64,000 nt of DNA, from the NCBI RefSeq assembly GCF_020880975.1, contig NZ_JAJIWP010000002.1:558001-622000 (forward strand). Reading direction: 5' to 3'. Source of the DNA: Mucilaginibacter sp. UR6-1. Its GTDB lineage: Bacteria; Bacteroidota; Bacteroidia; Sphingobacteriales; Sphingobacteriaceae. Shown piece by piece: positions 18,716 to 27,108 of this stretch (within the stretch, counting starts at the first letter, position 1; the number at the start of each line of letters is the position of its first letter). The translations under genes were made by a program, and so were the position numbers. The notes under the pieces are model-generated. The model had not been told where the DNA came from and searched no databases. It worked only from the letters and a program-made list of their open reading frames with translations.

Positions 18716-18907
18716 TTAGTTAATCCACACGTAGCTTTTTTTGCTGCAGCGGTAACACATATAACGCTTAATTGGCAACCAGAACAGAAAATTCTTGACG
18801 AAGAAACCCCGGTGTACACGATCGCCCGAAAGCTCGCTATGGCAATGAGGGCATACAAAGGTTTTTTTATGCGGATGGCTTAATGCCTCATTAACTTGTT
18901 TTTCCAT
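18716..18907 (-). CDS. Mini zinc-ribbon protein B
   Basis: 63-residue protein from ATG 18907 (MEKQVNEALSHPHKK). A longer frame reaches 18994, but its extra 29 residues are hydrophobic and AT-codon-driven. Two knuckles, Cys19/Cys22 (CPHC) and Cys51/Cys54 (CYRC), are 28 residues apart. The segment between contains FFVKNFLFWLPIKRYM, comparable to FFERLFSMIKPFKKYF in protein A, and the tails (CSKKSYVWI and CQRSYYIF) align. It lies between protein A and the second receiver gene. Unknown function; no database family recognised by eye. Confidence 0.65.
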   Translation of the reverse strand: MEKQVNEALSHPHKKTFVCPHCHSELSGDRVHRGFFVKNFLFWLPIKRYMCYRCSKKSYVWIN

Positions 18908-19150
18908 TATAAATACAATTTGAGGGGTAATACTTGTATTATTTTGCAGATACTCAAATATACAATTTTGTAATTGTATTAATAATAGTAACAAGTTATT
19001 AAATTGTTTATTGCAGAGGTTGATGTAGAATTTGAAATATGTTAATTAAAAAGGTATTTTAACTAAATATTCTCAAATTGAGTAAGGGCTGTTGCTGTAG
19101 AAATATGATATTGGCAAAAAAAGAAATGGGGTGACAGGCAGATGGATATA

Positions 19151-19504
19151 TCAGATCAGGTTGTTCACTTTATCAACCAATTCGCCAAGGTCAAAAGGCT
19201 TGTTAATAATAGCGTCACAGCCATAAGCGTTCAATTCGCCGCTGCTGTTTATGTATGCCGAAAATATGATCACAGGGATGCCGCCGTATTCGGGATGGGT
19301 TTTGATCTGTTGGCATATTTCACCACCATTCATGCCTGACACACGATAATCAAGGATCACTAAATGTGGTTTAAAATCTTGTATAAGTGGCAAAACATCT
19401 TCTCCCTCTGCCGTACCCTTAACCTCGAATTGCTCGTACGACAAGGTTTCCTGAACAATTTCCAGAATGTCCTCGTTGTCGTCTAATACTAATATGCGTT
19501 TCAA
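19151..19504 (-). CDS. Single-domain response regulator (receiver only), TTG start
   Basis: 117-residue CheY-like receiver: acidic pair D8/D9 in LVLDDNED, phosphoacceptor Asp52 (LVILDYRVSGMNG), Ser82 and Lys102 (NKPF). The start is TTG at 19504 (reads MKRILVLDDN); an in-frame stop codon lies three codons upstream, so no ATG start is possible without losing the first beta strand. It resembles the receiver at 17937-18305 in its first 20 residues (RILxxDDNxDILEI) and is probably a relative by duplication. No kinase is adjacent. Confidence 0.92.
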   Translation of the reverse strand: MKRILVLDDNEDILEIVQETLSYEQFEVKGTAEGEDVLPLIQDFKPHLVILDYRVSGMNGGEICQQIKTHPEYGGIPVIIFSAYINSSGELNAYGCDAIINKPFDLGELVDKVNNLI

Positions 19505-19758
19505 ATTTTATTTTTTACTGCTGAATTTCCAAAAGACTGTATGTGTAGCAGGATATCGTTAAATAGTTCGCAACGGCTAAATCAATCGGTTCTTTTATGC
19601 TGCAAAAATAATAAAATTTATTTAACCGCTCCTTAACCGGGCAATACACTCATAAAATGAATTTCATATTATAAATATACAATTGTTCGTTATTGGGTAT
19701 ATGGATAATTTATTAGTTAAACATATAATTATTACTATAAATTTCCGTATCAATAAAT

Positions 19759-20976
19759 TTAGAATGCCTCACCCAAATTAAGCATTATGGTTGAAAAGCC
19801 CTTGCTTAAACCGTAATCAACCCCTATGTTGGTGCCTGAGTTTTTATTGAACTTTACACGCAGCCCGCCACCTGCCGCCGGATGCCAGTATTCAAAACTA
19901 CGTGTGTTTTGCTGGGTAACCGAGTTAACGCTGGCAAACAGCACATACCCCAGTAAGCCATTTCGGGTAATATCGCGCCGGTATTCGCCCTCAAAATAAA
20001 AAAGCGCGTCGCCGCGATAGCGGTTCTGCTCAATACCACGGCCAGACCGATTGTAAGGGTCCCAGCCAATACTTGGTAAATTAAGGTAAGGGGTGCCGGG
20101 TGTCAGGGTTGTCCAGTAATAAGTCCACAAGGCCAGTACATTTTTTTTACGCGAACCGTGAGATAGGGAAATGTACTTACGCATATCAAAGTATAACGAT
20201 TGCCAATGGTTGTTACTGCCAAATACAGGGCTGCTAAACCTGTATACCAGGTTGGCGTAACAACCCGGCAGCGGGTTTATTGAGTTATTGCGGGTATCAT
20301 ACAGTAAGTTAATGCTTGGGCCTGATGAAAAAGAATTCTTGCTGTCCTCAGTGCCCGAATCATAGCCTGTAAAATTTCTTAACGCGTTGGTTTTGTTGGT
20401 TTCAATATTAATGTAGTAATCAAGATTATAGCCTATCCCAGCGAAAAAATAGGGTTTTATTTGTTTGAGTGCGCTCTGGTAAAAGCGGAAGTACCGGTAA
20501 TCCAGCAGCAGTTTATTGTTGTTATCTCTGCCGCCGCCAATGCCCCAGGTATATTGGGGGTATTTAAGTACGCGGGTATCACCCATAATGTTCCATGAGT
20601 TATTTTTTAGCCAAACATTTGAGCGTATAGGCAAACCATACCTGCCCTTAAAATTGAAATAGGGCGCGAATGTAACGCTTGATATATAGGTTGTGCTGCG
20701 CTCGCCCATGTAAAAGCCGGCGGTGGTTGAGGTAAACAGCGCCTTGCCGCCACCCGGTACAGCGGTTGATACGGGCAGAAAAGAAAAATAGAGTTCCTTA
20801 TCCTCTTCGGCCTCTACCTTTTTAGGTTTTATGTTGAAGAGTTCTTTACCAATATCTATCAGGTCACGCTGGCCTTCGGTATTAATCACTGCGGCGGTAT
20901 CTTTATACATGCGTGGCTGGGCCAGCACACAGCATGGCACAAGCATGGCAATAAATACGGCTAACAGTTTGGTCAT
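19759..20976 (-). CDS. BamA/TamA-family (surface antigen D15) outer-membrane protein
   Basis: 405-residue predicted 16-stranded-type outer-membrane barrel. Signal peptide 1-19 (cleaved after VLA). After a short linker the sequence shows the D15 pattern: SINLLYDTRNNSINPLPGCYANL, RGIEQNRYRGDALFYFEGEYRR (the conserved loop resembling the VRGY segment), and it ends in ...MLNLGEAF with a terminal Phe. No POTRA domains are present, unlike BamA. It is monocistronic, preceded by the terminator of the glycine-zipper gene. Cargo unknown. Confidence 0.87.
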   Translation of the reverse strand: MTKLLAVFIAMLVPCCVLAQPRMYKDTAAVINTEGQRDLIDIGKELFNIKPKKVEAEEDKELYFSFLPVSTAVPGGGKALFTSTTAGFYMGERSTTYISSVTFAPYFNFKGRYGLPIRSNVWLKNNSWNIMGDTRVLKYPQYTWGIGGGRDNNNKLLLDYRYFRFYQSALKQIKPYFFAGIGYNLDYYINIETNKTNALRNFTGYDSGTEDSKNSFSSGPSINLLYDTRNNSINPLPGCYANLVYRFSSPVFGSNNHWQSLYFDMRKYISLSHGSRKKNVLALWTYYWTTLTPGTPYLNLPSIGWDPYNRSGRGIEQNRYRGDALFYFEGEYRRDITRNGLLGYVLFASVNSVTQQNTRSFEYWHPAAGGGLRVKFNKNSGTNIGVDYGLSKGFSTIMLNLGEAF

Positions 20977-21036
20977 GTAATATGCTGAACGGAAATATAC
21001 TAAAAAGCGTTACTACTAACGGTAAATTTTTTATAC

Positions 21037-21072
21037 AAAACAGCCCCGCTATTAATATAACGGAGCTGTTTT
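21037..21072 (-). terminator. Terminator downstream of glycine-zipper gene
   Basis: Arms 21037-21048 and 21061-21072 pair over 12 bp with one mismatch; T-rich sequence follows on the minus strand. Located 17 bases after the stop of the glycine-zipper gene. Confidence 0.65.
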
Positions 21073-21088
21073 TCTTTGTGATTAACAA

Positions 21089-21388
21089 TTACTTGTTTTT
21101 AGCAGCACTATCTCTCTTGGCCTGTGCTTTTTTCTCTTTGCTTTTTTGCTTTTCATTGCCGATGATGTAGCCACCACCAGCACCCAGCGCACCGCCAATA
21201 AGGGCGCCTTTTACATCACCGCCGATAAGGCCACCGGCCACGGCACCACCGGCACCGCCGATAATTGCGCCTTTACCCTGCGAACTCATTTTCTTTTTTT
21301 TGGTAGTGTCCTGCTGCGCATGCGCGGCATCGCCTGCCGATATAATGGTAGCCATCGCCAGGCTTAAACATATTGCTAACTTTTTCAT
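21089..21388 (-). CDS. Small secreted glycine-zipper protein
   Basis: 99-residue protein with signal peptide (about 1-24, AHA-Q), then a glycine-zipper region (GKGAIIGGAGGAVAGGLIGGDVKGALIGG...) of the kind that inserts in or oligomerises at membranes, and a strongly basic tail (KQKSKEKKAQAKRD). Similar small Gly-zipper proteins (YMGG-like) are common in Bacteroidota envelopes. No function is known. It is followed by a terminator and so is probably a single-gene unit. Confidence 0.85.
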   Translation of the reverse strand: MKKLAICLSLAMATIISAGDAAHAQQDTTKKKKMSSQGKGAIIGGAGGAVAGGLIGGDVKGALIGGALGAGGGYIIGNEKQKSKEKKAQAKRDSAAKNK

Positions 21389-21443
21389 AGGTATTACTGT
21401 TTGTTAGCCTGGTAAAGCAAATAGTAAGCCAAGTTGCCTTAAC

Positions 21444-22418
21444 TTAATTAGTACGGATGATATTGAACTTATCACGATACTCCTTTGGTGTAAGGCCAAC
21501 GCCCTTTTTAAATAACTGCCTGAATGATTTTACATCATTGTAGCCTGAGTTGTACATCACTTCGGATATGCTTTGGTTGGTTTTTTCAAGCAGTTTTTTA
21601 GCCCCTTCAAGCCTGGTGCGTTGCAGGTACTCAATGGGGGTTATGCCGGTGGCGTGTTTAAAGCGGCGCACAAAGTTACGCCGGCTTGATGGTATATCGC
21701 CAATGATCTCCTCAATGGTGGCTGATTTGTTATACTGCTCTTCCATCCGTTGCTGGGCAGTGGCTATCAATGTGTCGGTATGATCTTTAGTAGGTAAAAA
21801 TGTGGCAAAATAGTTTTGCCTGTCCCTATCCATATCAATAGCAAATAATTTGGCAATTTGCACGGCTACCTCACGGCTGCAATATTTCTCTACCAGATAT
21901 AACAGCAGGTGAAAGGTATTGGTAGCCCCGCCGCTGGTATAAATACCACTGTCATGCGTAACCACTTCTTCGGGCTGTACATCAATCTGCGGAAAATTGC
22001 GGGCAAGATCGTAAGTGGCCAAAACATGTGTAGTAGCTTTTTTGCCGTTAAGCAAACCTGTGGCTGCCAGCAGGAAAGCGCCTGTGCAAAAACTGGCCAC
22101 CTCGGCACCCTGGTGGTATTGCTTCATTATCCAGGGTATAAGCTCGAGGTTTGCGTTAATGTTATCCTTAATGTCCCCATCGTCTGATTTAAATGCCGGT
22201 ATCAGTATCAGTTTGGCATTGGCGGCATCTTTAACGCGCAGGGTGTTGTACTTGTTATGTATCACGTTTTCGGTATCGTGACTAACCAGTTGTATATCAA
22301 AAGCGGCGTTTTCACCCCGGCGGAGCAATGCTGAATTTACGCTTTCAAATACATCTAAAATGGCGGCTATGCTCAGGGGGCGGCATTGGCGCGTGTACAT
22401 TACAGTTACAGGTATCAT
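21444..22418 (-). CDS. GlxA-type transcriptional regulator (DJ-1/PfpI + AraC HTH)
   Basis: 324-residue regulator. The N-terminal half is a DJ-1/PfpI-like domain with the nucleophile elbow ASFCTGAFLLA (Cys111). The C-terminal part (about 225-320) holds an AraC-type double helix-turn-helix: IEEIIGDIPSSRRNFVRRFKHATGITPIEYLQRTRLEGAKKLLE and ISEVMYNSGYNDVKSFRQLFKKGVGLTPKEYR. It is divergent from the NTF2-like lipoprotein gene, with 144 bases between the starts, so it may regulate that gene and the following transporter. The ligand sensed is unknown. Confidence 0.93.
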   Translation of the reverse strand: MIPVTVMYTRQCRPLSIAAILDVFESVNSALLRRGENAAFDIQLVSHDTENVIHNKYNTLRVKDAANAKLILIPAFKSDDGDIKDNINANLELIPWIMKQYHQGAEVASFCTGAFLLAATGLLNGKKATTHVLATYDLARNFPQIDVQPEEVVTHDSGIYTSGGATNTFHLLLYLVEKYCSREVAVQIAKLFAIDMDRDRQNYFATFLPTKDHTDTLIATAQQRMEEQYNKSATIEEIIGDIPSSRRNFVRRFKHATGITPIEYLQRTRLEGAKKLLEKTNQSISEVMYNSGYNDVKSFRQLFKKGVGLTPKEYRDKFNIIRTN

Positions 22419-22562
22419 GTTAATAATTGGTGATTGTATGCTAATTTATAAATAATATGTCCTATATGCACCCTCAGCATAACTTTTTATCGCCTTATTA
22501 TTAACAACATAGCGTTGTATTTAGTATCATTGAATAACGCTTGGCTCATTAACCGTAAAACT

Positions 22563-22997
22563 ATGAAAGCAAAATATCTTATCACTATTGCAACAGTAGC
22601 CACACTTAGTGCCTGCATTAAAACCGATGATCGTGGCCAGGCTAATGCCGAAGCTGCAAAAAGCATGTTTACTGCATTTAACCGGCACGATTGGAAAGCC
22701 ATGGCCGACCATTATGCCGATACCGCCAGTTTTTTAGACCCTGCGTTCGGCCCGGCATATGTTAAAAAAAACCGCGCCGAAACAGCAGCAAAGTATGCGG
22801 ATATGCAGAAAATGTTTGCCGATATTAAGGATGATATTGATGCCATACACGCCACCGGCGATGTAGTGGTGGTGGAGTTTACATCAAGCGGAACACCTGC
22901 CGGAGGCCAAAAATGGCATTTGCCTATATGTTCAATACTTACCTTTAACAAGGACGGCAAAATTATTAAGGATGCTACTTATTACGATAATGAATAA
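22563..22997 (+). CDS. NTF2/SnoaL-like lipoprotein
   Basis: 144-residue lipoprotein. From ATG 22563 the signal is MKAKYLITIATVATLSAC with lipidated Cys18; an upstream in-frame start at 22515 adds 16 residues and disrupts the signal. The mature part has the SnoaL/NTF2-like pattern (AKSMFTAFNRHDWKAMADHYADTASFLDP...; ending ILTFNKDGKIIKDATYYDNE). Such cone-shaped folds bind small hydrophobic ligands or act as enzymes on them; no catalytic residue can be named with confidence. Divergent from the GlxA-type regulator and 100 bases upstream of the Bcr/CflA transporter, suggesting a regulated stress or efflux module. Confidence 0.85.
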   Translation: MKAKYLITIATVATLSACIKTDDRGQANAEAAKSMFTAFNRHDWKAMADHYADTASFLDPAFGPAYVKKNRAETAAKYADMQKMFADIKDDIDAIHATGDVVVVEFTSSGTPAGGQKWHLPICSILTFNKDGKIIKDATYYDNE

Positions 22998-23097
22998 CCC
23001 TTTTGGTTGTAATTGTGGAATTTACATTCCGCTTATTATTTATTAAAAAGCTTACCGCATCTTTGCTGCCCCGATCAACACACCGGCTTATTACAGC

Positions 23098-24327
23098 ATG
23101 ACCAGACAACGATACATCTCCCTTATATTAATATTAGGTACGCTAACCGCTTTAGGTCCATTCTCTATTGATATGTATTTGCCCGGTTTTCCGGCTATTG
23201 CCAAATATATGCATACTGATGTGGCAGGTGTGGCACTATCGCTTTCGAGTTTTTTTATTGGGCTTGCCGCCGGGCAATTGCTATATGGGCCGCTGCTGGA
23301 TAAATTCGGCCGCCGCAAACCTTTGTTGTTTGGGTTGAGCTTTTATATTGTAGCATCTGTGGGCTGTGCTATGGCAACATCATTAAACGCGCTCATTATA
23401 TTGCGTATCATACAGGCTATAGGCAGTTGCGCGGCGGCGGTGGCATCAATGGCCATGGTGCGCGATCTGTTCCCGGTGAATGAAAATGCAAAGGTGTTTG
23501 CCTTGCTGATGCTGGTTGTAGGCGCATCGCCCATGGTGGCGCCAACTATAGGCGGGTATGTAACCGCGGGGCCGGGCTGGCAGTGGGTGTTTATTGTGCT
23601 GGCAGGTATGGCCGTGTTAATATTGCTGGCCGTTATATTTGTACTGCCCGATAGTTATCAGCCCGATCCAACCATCTCTTTAAAGCCCCGGCCTATTATT
23701 AATGGCTTTTTAAACGTGCTTAAAATACCGCAGTTTTATACCTATACGCTCACCGGCTCATTCGCATTTTCAGGGTTGTTTGCCTATGTGGCCGGTTCGC
23801 CGCTGGTATTTATGGAAGTATTTGGCGTAAGCGATACCGTTTACGGCTGGATCTTCGCAGGTCTGTCTGTCGGCTTCATCGGCTCAAGCCAGGTAAACAG
23901 CTTGCTGCTGCGCCGGTTTACCAGCGAACAGATAGTTAAAGTATCATTACCCGCACAGGCATTGGTAGGGGTATTGTTCCTGATCGGATCGTTATTGGGC
24001 GTATTAGGTTTTTGGGGTACTATCGTGATGATATTCCTGTTCCTGTGCTGCCTGGGCATGACAAACCCTAACGCCGCCGCCTTAACCTTGGCACCATTCT
24101 CTAAAAATGCAGGTACCGCCTCATCATTGTTCGGAGCAATTCAATTAGGTATTGGGGCCCTTGTATCAACCAGTGTAAGTTTGTTTGATAGCCTTTCGGT
24201 AGTGCCTTTAGCCGCCGTAATGTGTGTTACAGCGGTAATCGCCTTCATCATACTATTCACCAGCCTCCGTGTAAACCGCGGCAAATTCACCGGTGTAAGC
24301 GGAGAGGCTGCTGTTATGGTGCATTAG
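23098..24327 (+). CDS. Bcr/CflA family MFS drug exporter
   Basis: 409-residue 12-segment major-facilitator transporter. The first membrane segment carries the Bcr/CflA signature LGPFSIDMYLPGFPAIA, and the loop between segments 2 and 3 has the MFS motif LLDKFGRRKP (67-75). Family members export bicyclomycin, chloramphenicol, florfenicol or sulfonamides, and some export cysteine; specificity cannot be read here. It follows the NTF2-like lipoprotein gene by 100 bases on the same strand and converges with a small lipoprotein gene across a repeat-filled gap. Confidence 0.93.
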   Translation: MTRQRYISLILILGTLTALGPFSIDMYLPGFPAIAKYMHTDVAGVALSLSSFFIGLAAGQLLYGPLLDKFGRRKPLLFGLSFYIVASVGCAMATSLNALIILRIIQAIGSCAAAVASMAMVRDLFPVNENAKVFALLMLVVGASPMVAPTIGGYVTAGPGWQWVFIVLAGMAVLILLAVIFVLPDSYQPDPTISLKPRPIINGFLNVLKIPQFYTYTLTGSFAFSGLFAYVAGSPLVFMEVFGVSDTVYGWIFAGLSVGFIGSSQVNSLLLRRFTSEQIVKVSLPAQALVGVLFLIGSLLGVLGFWGTIVMIFLFLCCLGMTNPNAAALTLAPFSKNAGTASSLFGAIQLGIGALVSTSVSLFDSLSVVPLAAVMCVTAVIAFIILFTSLRVNRGKFTGVSGEAAVMVH

Positions 24328-24525
24328 TCATTGGTTCATGGCCGGAGATTGGGTTAGTTCATAGTTTATAGATCATGGTTCATAGCCAGAGAGTGGAGGA
24401 TATGAAATTATTTTAGTATCGATACAATACACGATTCCAAAACGTAGTTCACTTTATGAACCATGAACCATGAACCATGAACCATGAACCATGAACCATG
24501 AACCATGAACCATGAACCATGAACC
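24328..24525. repeat. ATGAACC heptamer array and palindromic partner words
   Basis: Ten perfect tandem copies of the 7-base unit ATGAACC (24456-24525); the last copy touches the stop codon of the minus-strand lipoprotein gene. The complementary word is present on the left (TGGTTCATGG 24332-24341, CATGGTTCATA 24374-24384), and CATGGTTCATA pairs exactly with 24455-24465. The element fills the full gap between two converging genes. Same architecture as the other word-palindromes in the window. Confidence 0.92.
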
Positions 24526-24926
24526 TACTCCCTCACCGCCGTTACTCTTGATCCATCGGAGCCCATGGTTTCAAATACGATTTCTTTTTCGGTAAGTTTT
24601 GATACATAAAACGGAAACTCACGGGTTTGCCCTTCACTAAGCTCCTCTTTAAAACGGATGTTGTGGGCTTCGATATGGTAAGTTCCTTTTGATAGTACCT
24701 TGCCGTTCCAAACTATTTGTAGTTTATTGTTGCCCGTAAACTCGATGTAGGGCTTTAACTCCTCCAGTTGCATGGTTGATACGCTGTCGGGTGGATTGGC
24801 TTTCGGATTAAAAACTTTTACATATTTCCATTTTCCACGCAGATTTTCGGGTTTTAGGTCGCCGGTGCACCCCGTAATCAAAAAAAGCAACATGATATTT
24901 ATTGACAGAATGATATTTTTTGCCAT
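24525..24926 (-). CDS. Small lipoprotein of unknown function
   Basis: 133-residue lipoprotein with signal MAKNIILSINIMLLFLITGC; Cys20 is the lipidation site. The mature protein (LKPENLRGKWKYVKVFNPKANPP..., IEFTGNNKLQIVWNGKVLSKGTYHIE..., KEIVFETMGSDGSRVTAV) looks like a small lipocalin-type beta barrel of the kind seen in Bacteroidota. The stop codon overlaps the last unit of the heptamer array. No function can be assigned. Confidence 0.85.
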   Translation of the reverse strand: MAKNIILSINIMLLFLITGCTGDLKPENLRGKWKYVKVFNPKANPPDSVSTMQLEELKPYIEFTGNNKLQIVWNGKVLSKGTYHIEAHNIRFKEELSEGQTREFPFYVSKLTEKEIVFETMGSDGSRVTAVRE

Positions 24927-25174
24927 TTGGAAAGGCTTATAATTAATAAGTGAATTGTAAAAATATCACTTTATTACAACTTAATTAAATATTTAAAAAC
25001 TCTTGACGGGGGTTAAAAACTGTGCAATATTTGGTCAGTAATATTTATACAAATGCGACCGTAACTCTACTCAAATCCTAAACAGCTATACAGCTAAGGT
25101 TTTGAAAATAAAGCTGTAAGCTTTTCTAAAAGGCCCCAACCTTATGGGCTTATCATTTTAAATTCATAAAAAAA

Positions 25175-27049
25175 ATGTCTGGTTTATTTATTAACCTGTG
25201 GTGGGCTGTGCCTATCGTAGTAGCCCTTATTATGTACAAATTTGTACTCAGGGTTTTTTGCGGAATGGTTATCGTGCCTGATGACCGTATTGGTTTAGTA
25301 ATAAAAAAGTTCACGCTTAACAACAGCAAGCGCATGCCCGACGGGCGCATCATTGCTACGCATGGCGAAGCCGGTATGCAAGCTAAAGCGCTCGCCCCGG
25401 GGCTATACTGGCGCTTATGGCCGTGGCAGTACGAGGTAATTATGGCGCCTTTTACCATTATTGAACAGGATAAGCTCGGCCTGGTAAAGGCGAAGGACGG
25501 TGCCTCGTTAGATACCGGCCGTGTGCTGGGTAAGCCTGTTGATTGCGACAAATTTCAGGATGCTATCGCTTTTTTGGATAATAATGGGCAGAAAGGCCCG
25601 CAGGCGGCATTCCTTACGCCGGGTAGTTACCGAATCAATACCTTTTTGTTTGAGATACAAACCGTGCCTATTACCCATATTAATGATAACAAGGTAGGCA
25701 TCATTACCACGCTTGACGGCGAACCGCTGGATAAAGGCGAAATAGCCGGAGAATCCGTACATGGCCATAAAAATTACCAGGACCCCATAGCATTTATTAA
25801 CGCCGGTGGCCGCAAAGGTTTGCAGGAGGACGTGATACTTTCGGGTACCTATTACCTTAACCCCTGGTTTGTAAGTGTTGAACAGGTGGATATGGTTTAT
25901 ATACCGATAGGTTACGTAGGGGTGGTAAACTCCTTTGTAGGCCCCGAAGGTAAAGACACCAGCGGCGACAGCTTTAAACATGGTAACATAGTAAAGCGCA
26001 ACGAGAAAGGTGTTTGGGATGAACCGCTTGACCCGGGCAAGCACCCGGTGAATATTTATACCCACGCGGTTGAGATAGTGCCTACCACCAATATTGTACT
26101 TAACTGGGCCGATAGCCGTACCGAAGCGCATGAGCTGGATAAGAACCTGTGTACCATCACCGTCCGCTCGTCTGACGGGTTTACGTTTAATCTTGATGTA
26201 TCGCAGATCATCCACGTGCCGCGTAATGAGGCGCCAAAGGTGATTGCCCGTTTTGGTAAAATGAAAAACCTGGTATCGCAGGTTTTGGAGCCAACTATTG
26301 CCAACTACTTCCGCAACTCGGCGCAACGCAGTGATGTGATTGGCTTTCTTGCTAACCGTATCCAACGGCAAAATGATGCTAAAGATCATATCAGCACCGT
26401 GTTAGCTGGTTATAATGTGGTAGGGGTGGACACCCTGATAGGCGACATTGTGCCACCCGCGGCGCTGATGAAAACCCTTACCGACCGTAAAATAGCCGAA
26501 CAGGAAAAGGTGACCTATGAGATACAGCGCCATGCGCAAATTGAACGTAAGGAATTTGAAAGCGCCAAAGCCGGTGCCGATATGCAGCCCGAGGTGGTAA
26601 AATCAACCAGGCAGGTAGAGATCAATACCCAGATGGCGGCATCAAAGGTGGCCGCGGCCAAAGGTGAGGCCGAATCAAAAACCATAAATGCCAAGGCCGA
26701 TGCCGAGGTAAAGACCATCAATGCTAAAGCCGACGCCGAAGTAAAGACGGTTAACGCCGCCGCCGATGCTACCGCTACCGAAGTTAACGGTGTTGCCGAA
26801 GCAGGCAAGATCAAAGCAATAGGTTTAGCCGAGGCCGAGGTTACCAAGCAAAAAACCGAAGCTATGGGTACCGAACAGTATGCCGTGGTGCGTGTAGCCG
26901 AGGCGTTGGCCAGCAACAACATCAAGCTGGTGCCTGAAATACTGGTGAGCGGCAAGGATGGCGGCTCCGGCGGAATGATCGATGCGCTGATTGGCAACGA
27001 GATGCTTAAAAAACTGCAAAAAGACAACGCTGCAACAGCAACCGAATAA
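25175..27049 (+). CDS. SPFH-domain (flotillin-like) protein with four N-terminal repeats
   Basis: 624-residue membrane-anchored scaffold protein. A membrane segment (about 8-33) is followed by four related beta units (about 39-96, 100-169, 173-243, 248-307), each built as gly-val-(ile) strand, a DG/GxxxG turn, then a PGxYxxN-type turn and a VPxTxI end (LAPGLYWRLWP, LTPGSYRINTF, LSGTYYLNPW, LDPGKHPVNIY). Then comes an SPFH/Band-7 core (about 308-430; DGFTFNLDVSQIIHVP). The rest (about 431-565) is a long Ala/Lys/Glu-rich helix with near-repeats of KTINAKADAEV (503-527). Flotillins organise membrane microdomains; the repeat-SPFH-helix order also recalls major vault protein. Converges with the anti-sigma gene across a shared terminator. 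Confidence 0.9.
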   Translation: MSGLFINLWWAVPIVVALIMYKFVLRVFCGMVIVPDDRIGLVIKKFTLNNSKRMPDGRIIATHGEAGMQAKALAPGLYWRLWPWQYEVIMAPFTIIEQDKLGLVKAKDGASLDTGRVLGKPVDCDKFQDAIAFLDNNGQKGPQAAFLTPGSYRINTFLFEIQTVPITHINDNKVGIITTLDGEPLDKGEIAGESVHGHKNYQDPIAFINAGGRKGLQEDVILSGTYYLNPWFVSVEQVDMVYIPIGYVGVVNSFVGPEGKDTSGDSFKHGNIVKRNEKGVWDEPLDPGKHPVNIYTHAVEIVPTTNIVLNWADSRTEAHELDKNLCTITVRSSDGFTFNLDVSQIIHVPRNEAPKVIARFGKMKNLVSQVLEPTIANYFRNSAQRSDVIGFLANRIQRQNDAKDHISTVLAGYNVVGVDTLIGDIVPPAALMKTLTDRKIAEQEKVTYEIQRHAQIERKEFESAKAGADMQPEVVKSTRQVEINTQMAASKVAAAKGEAESKTINAKADAEVKTINAKADAEVKTVNAAADATATEVNGVAEAGKIKAIGLAEAEVTKQKTEAMGTEQYAVVRVAEALASNNIKLVPEILVSGKDGGSGGMIDALIGNEMLKKLQKDNAATATE

Positions 27050-27082
27050 AGATACCCTACCTAAACCCTTATCACATCAAGC

Positions 27083-27108
27083 AAAAAGCGCCCTTTCGGG
27101 CGCTTTTT
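27083..27108. terminator. Bidirectional rho-independent terminator
   Basis: Perfect arms AGCGCCC (27087-27093) and GGGCGCT (27098-27104), loop TTTC, with A5 before and T5 after. It serves both the SPFH gene and the converging anti-sigma gene, whose stop codon it touches. Confidence 0.9.

Noticed and set aside
24456..24525. Possible CRISPR array (regular repeats)
   Set aside because: Repeats are 7 bases with no spacers; no cas genes are present.
25508..26389. 293-residue open frame antisense to the SPFH gene
   Set aside because: It runs opposite to a well-supported conserved protein, has no family features and is rich in residues that mirror the sense codons.
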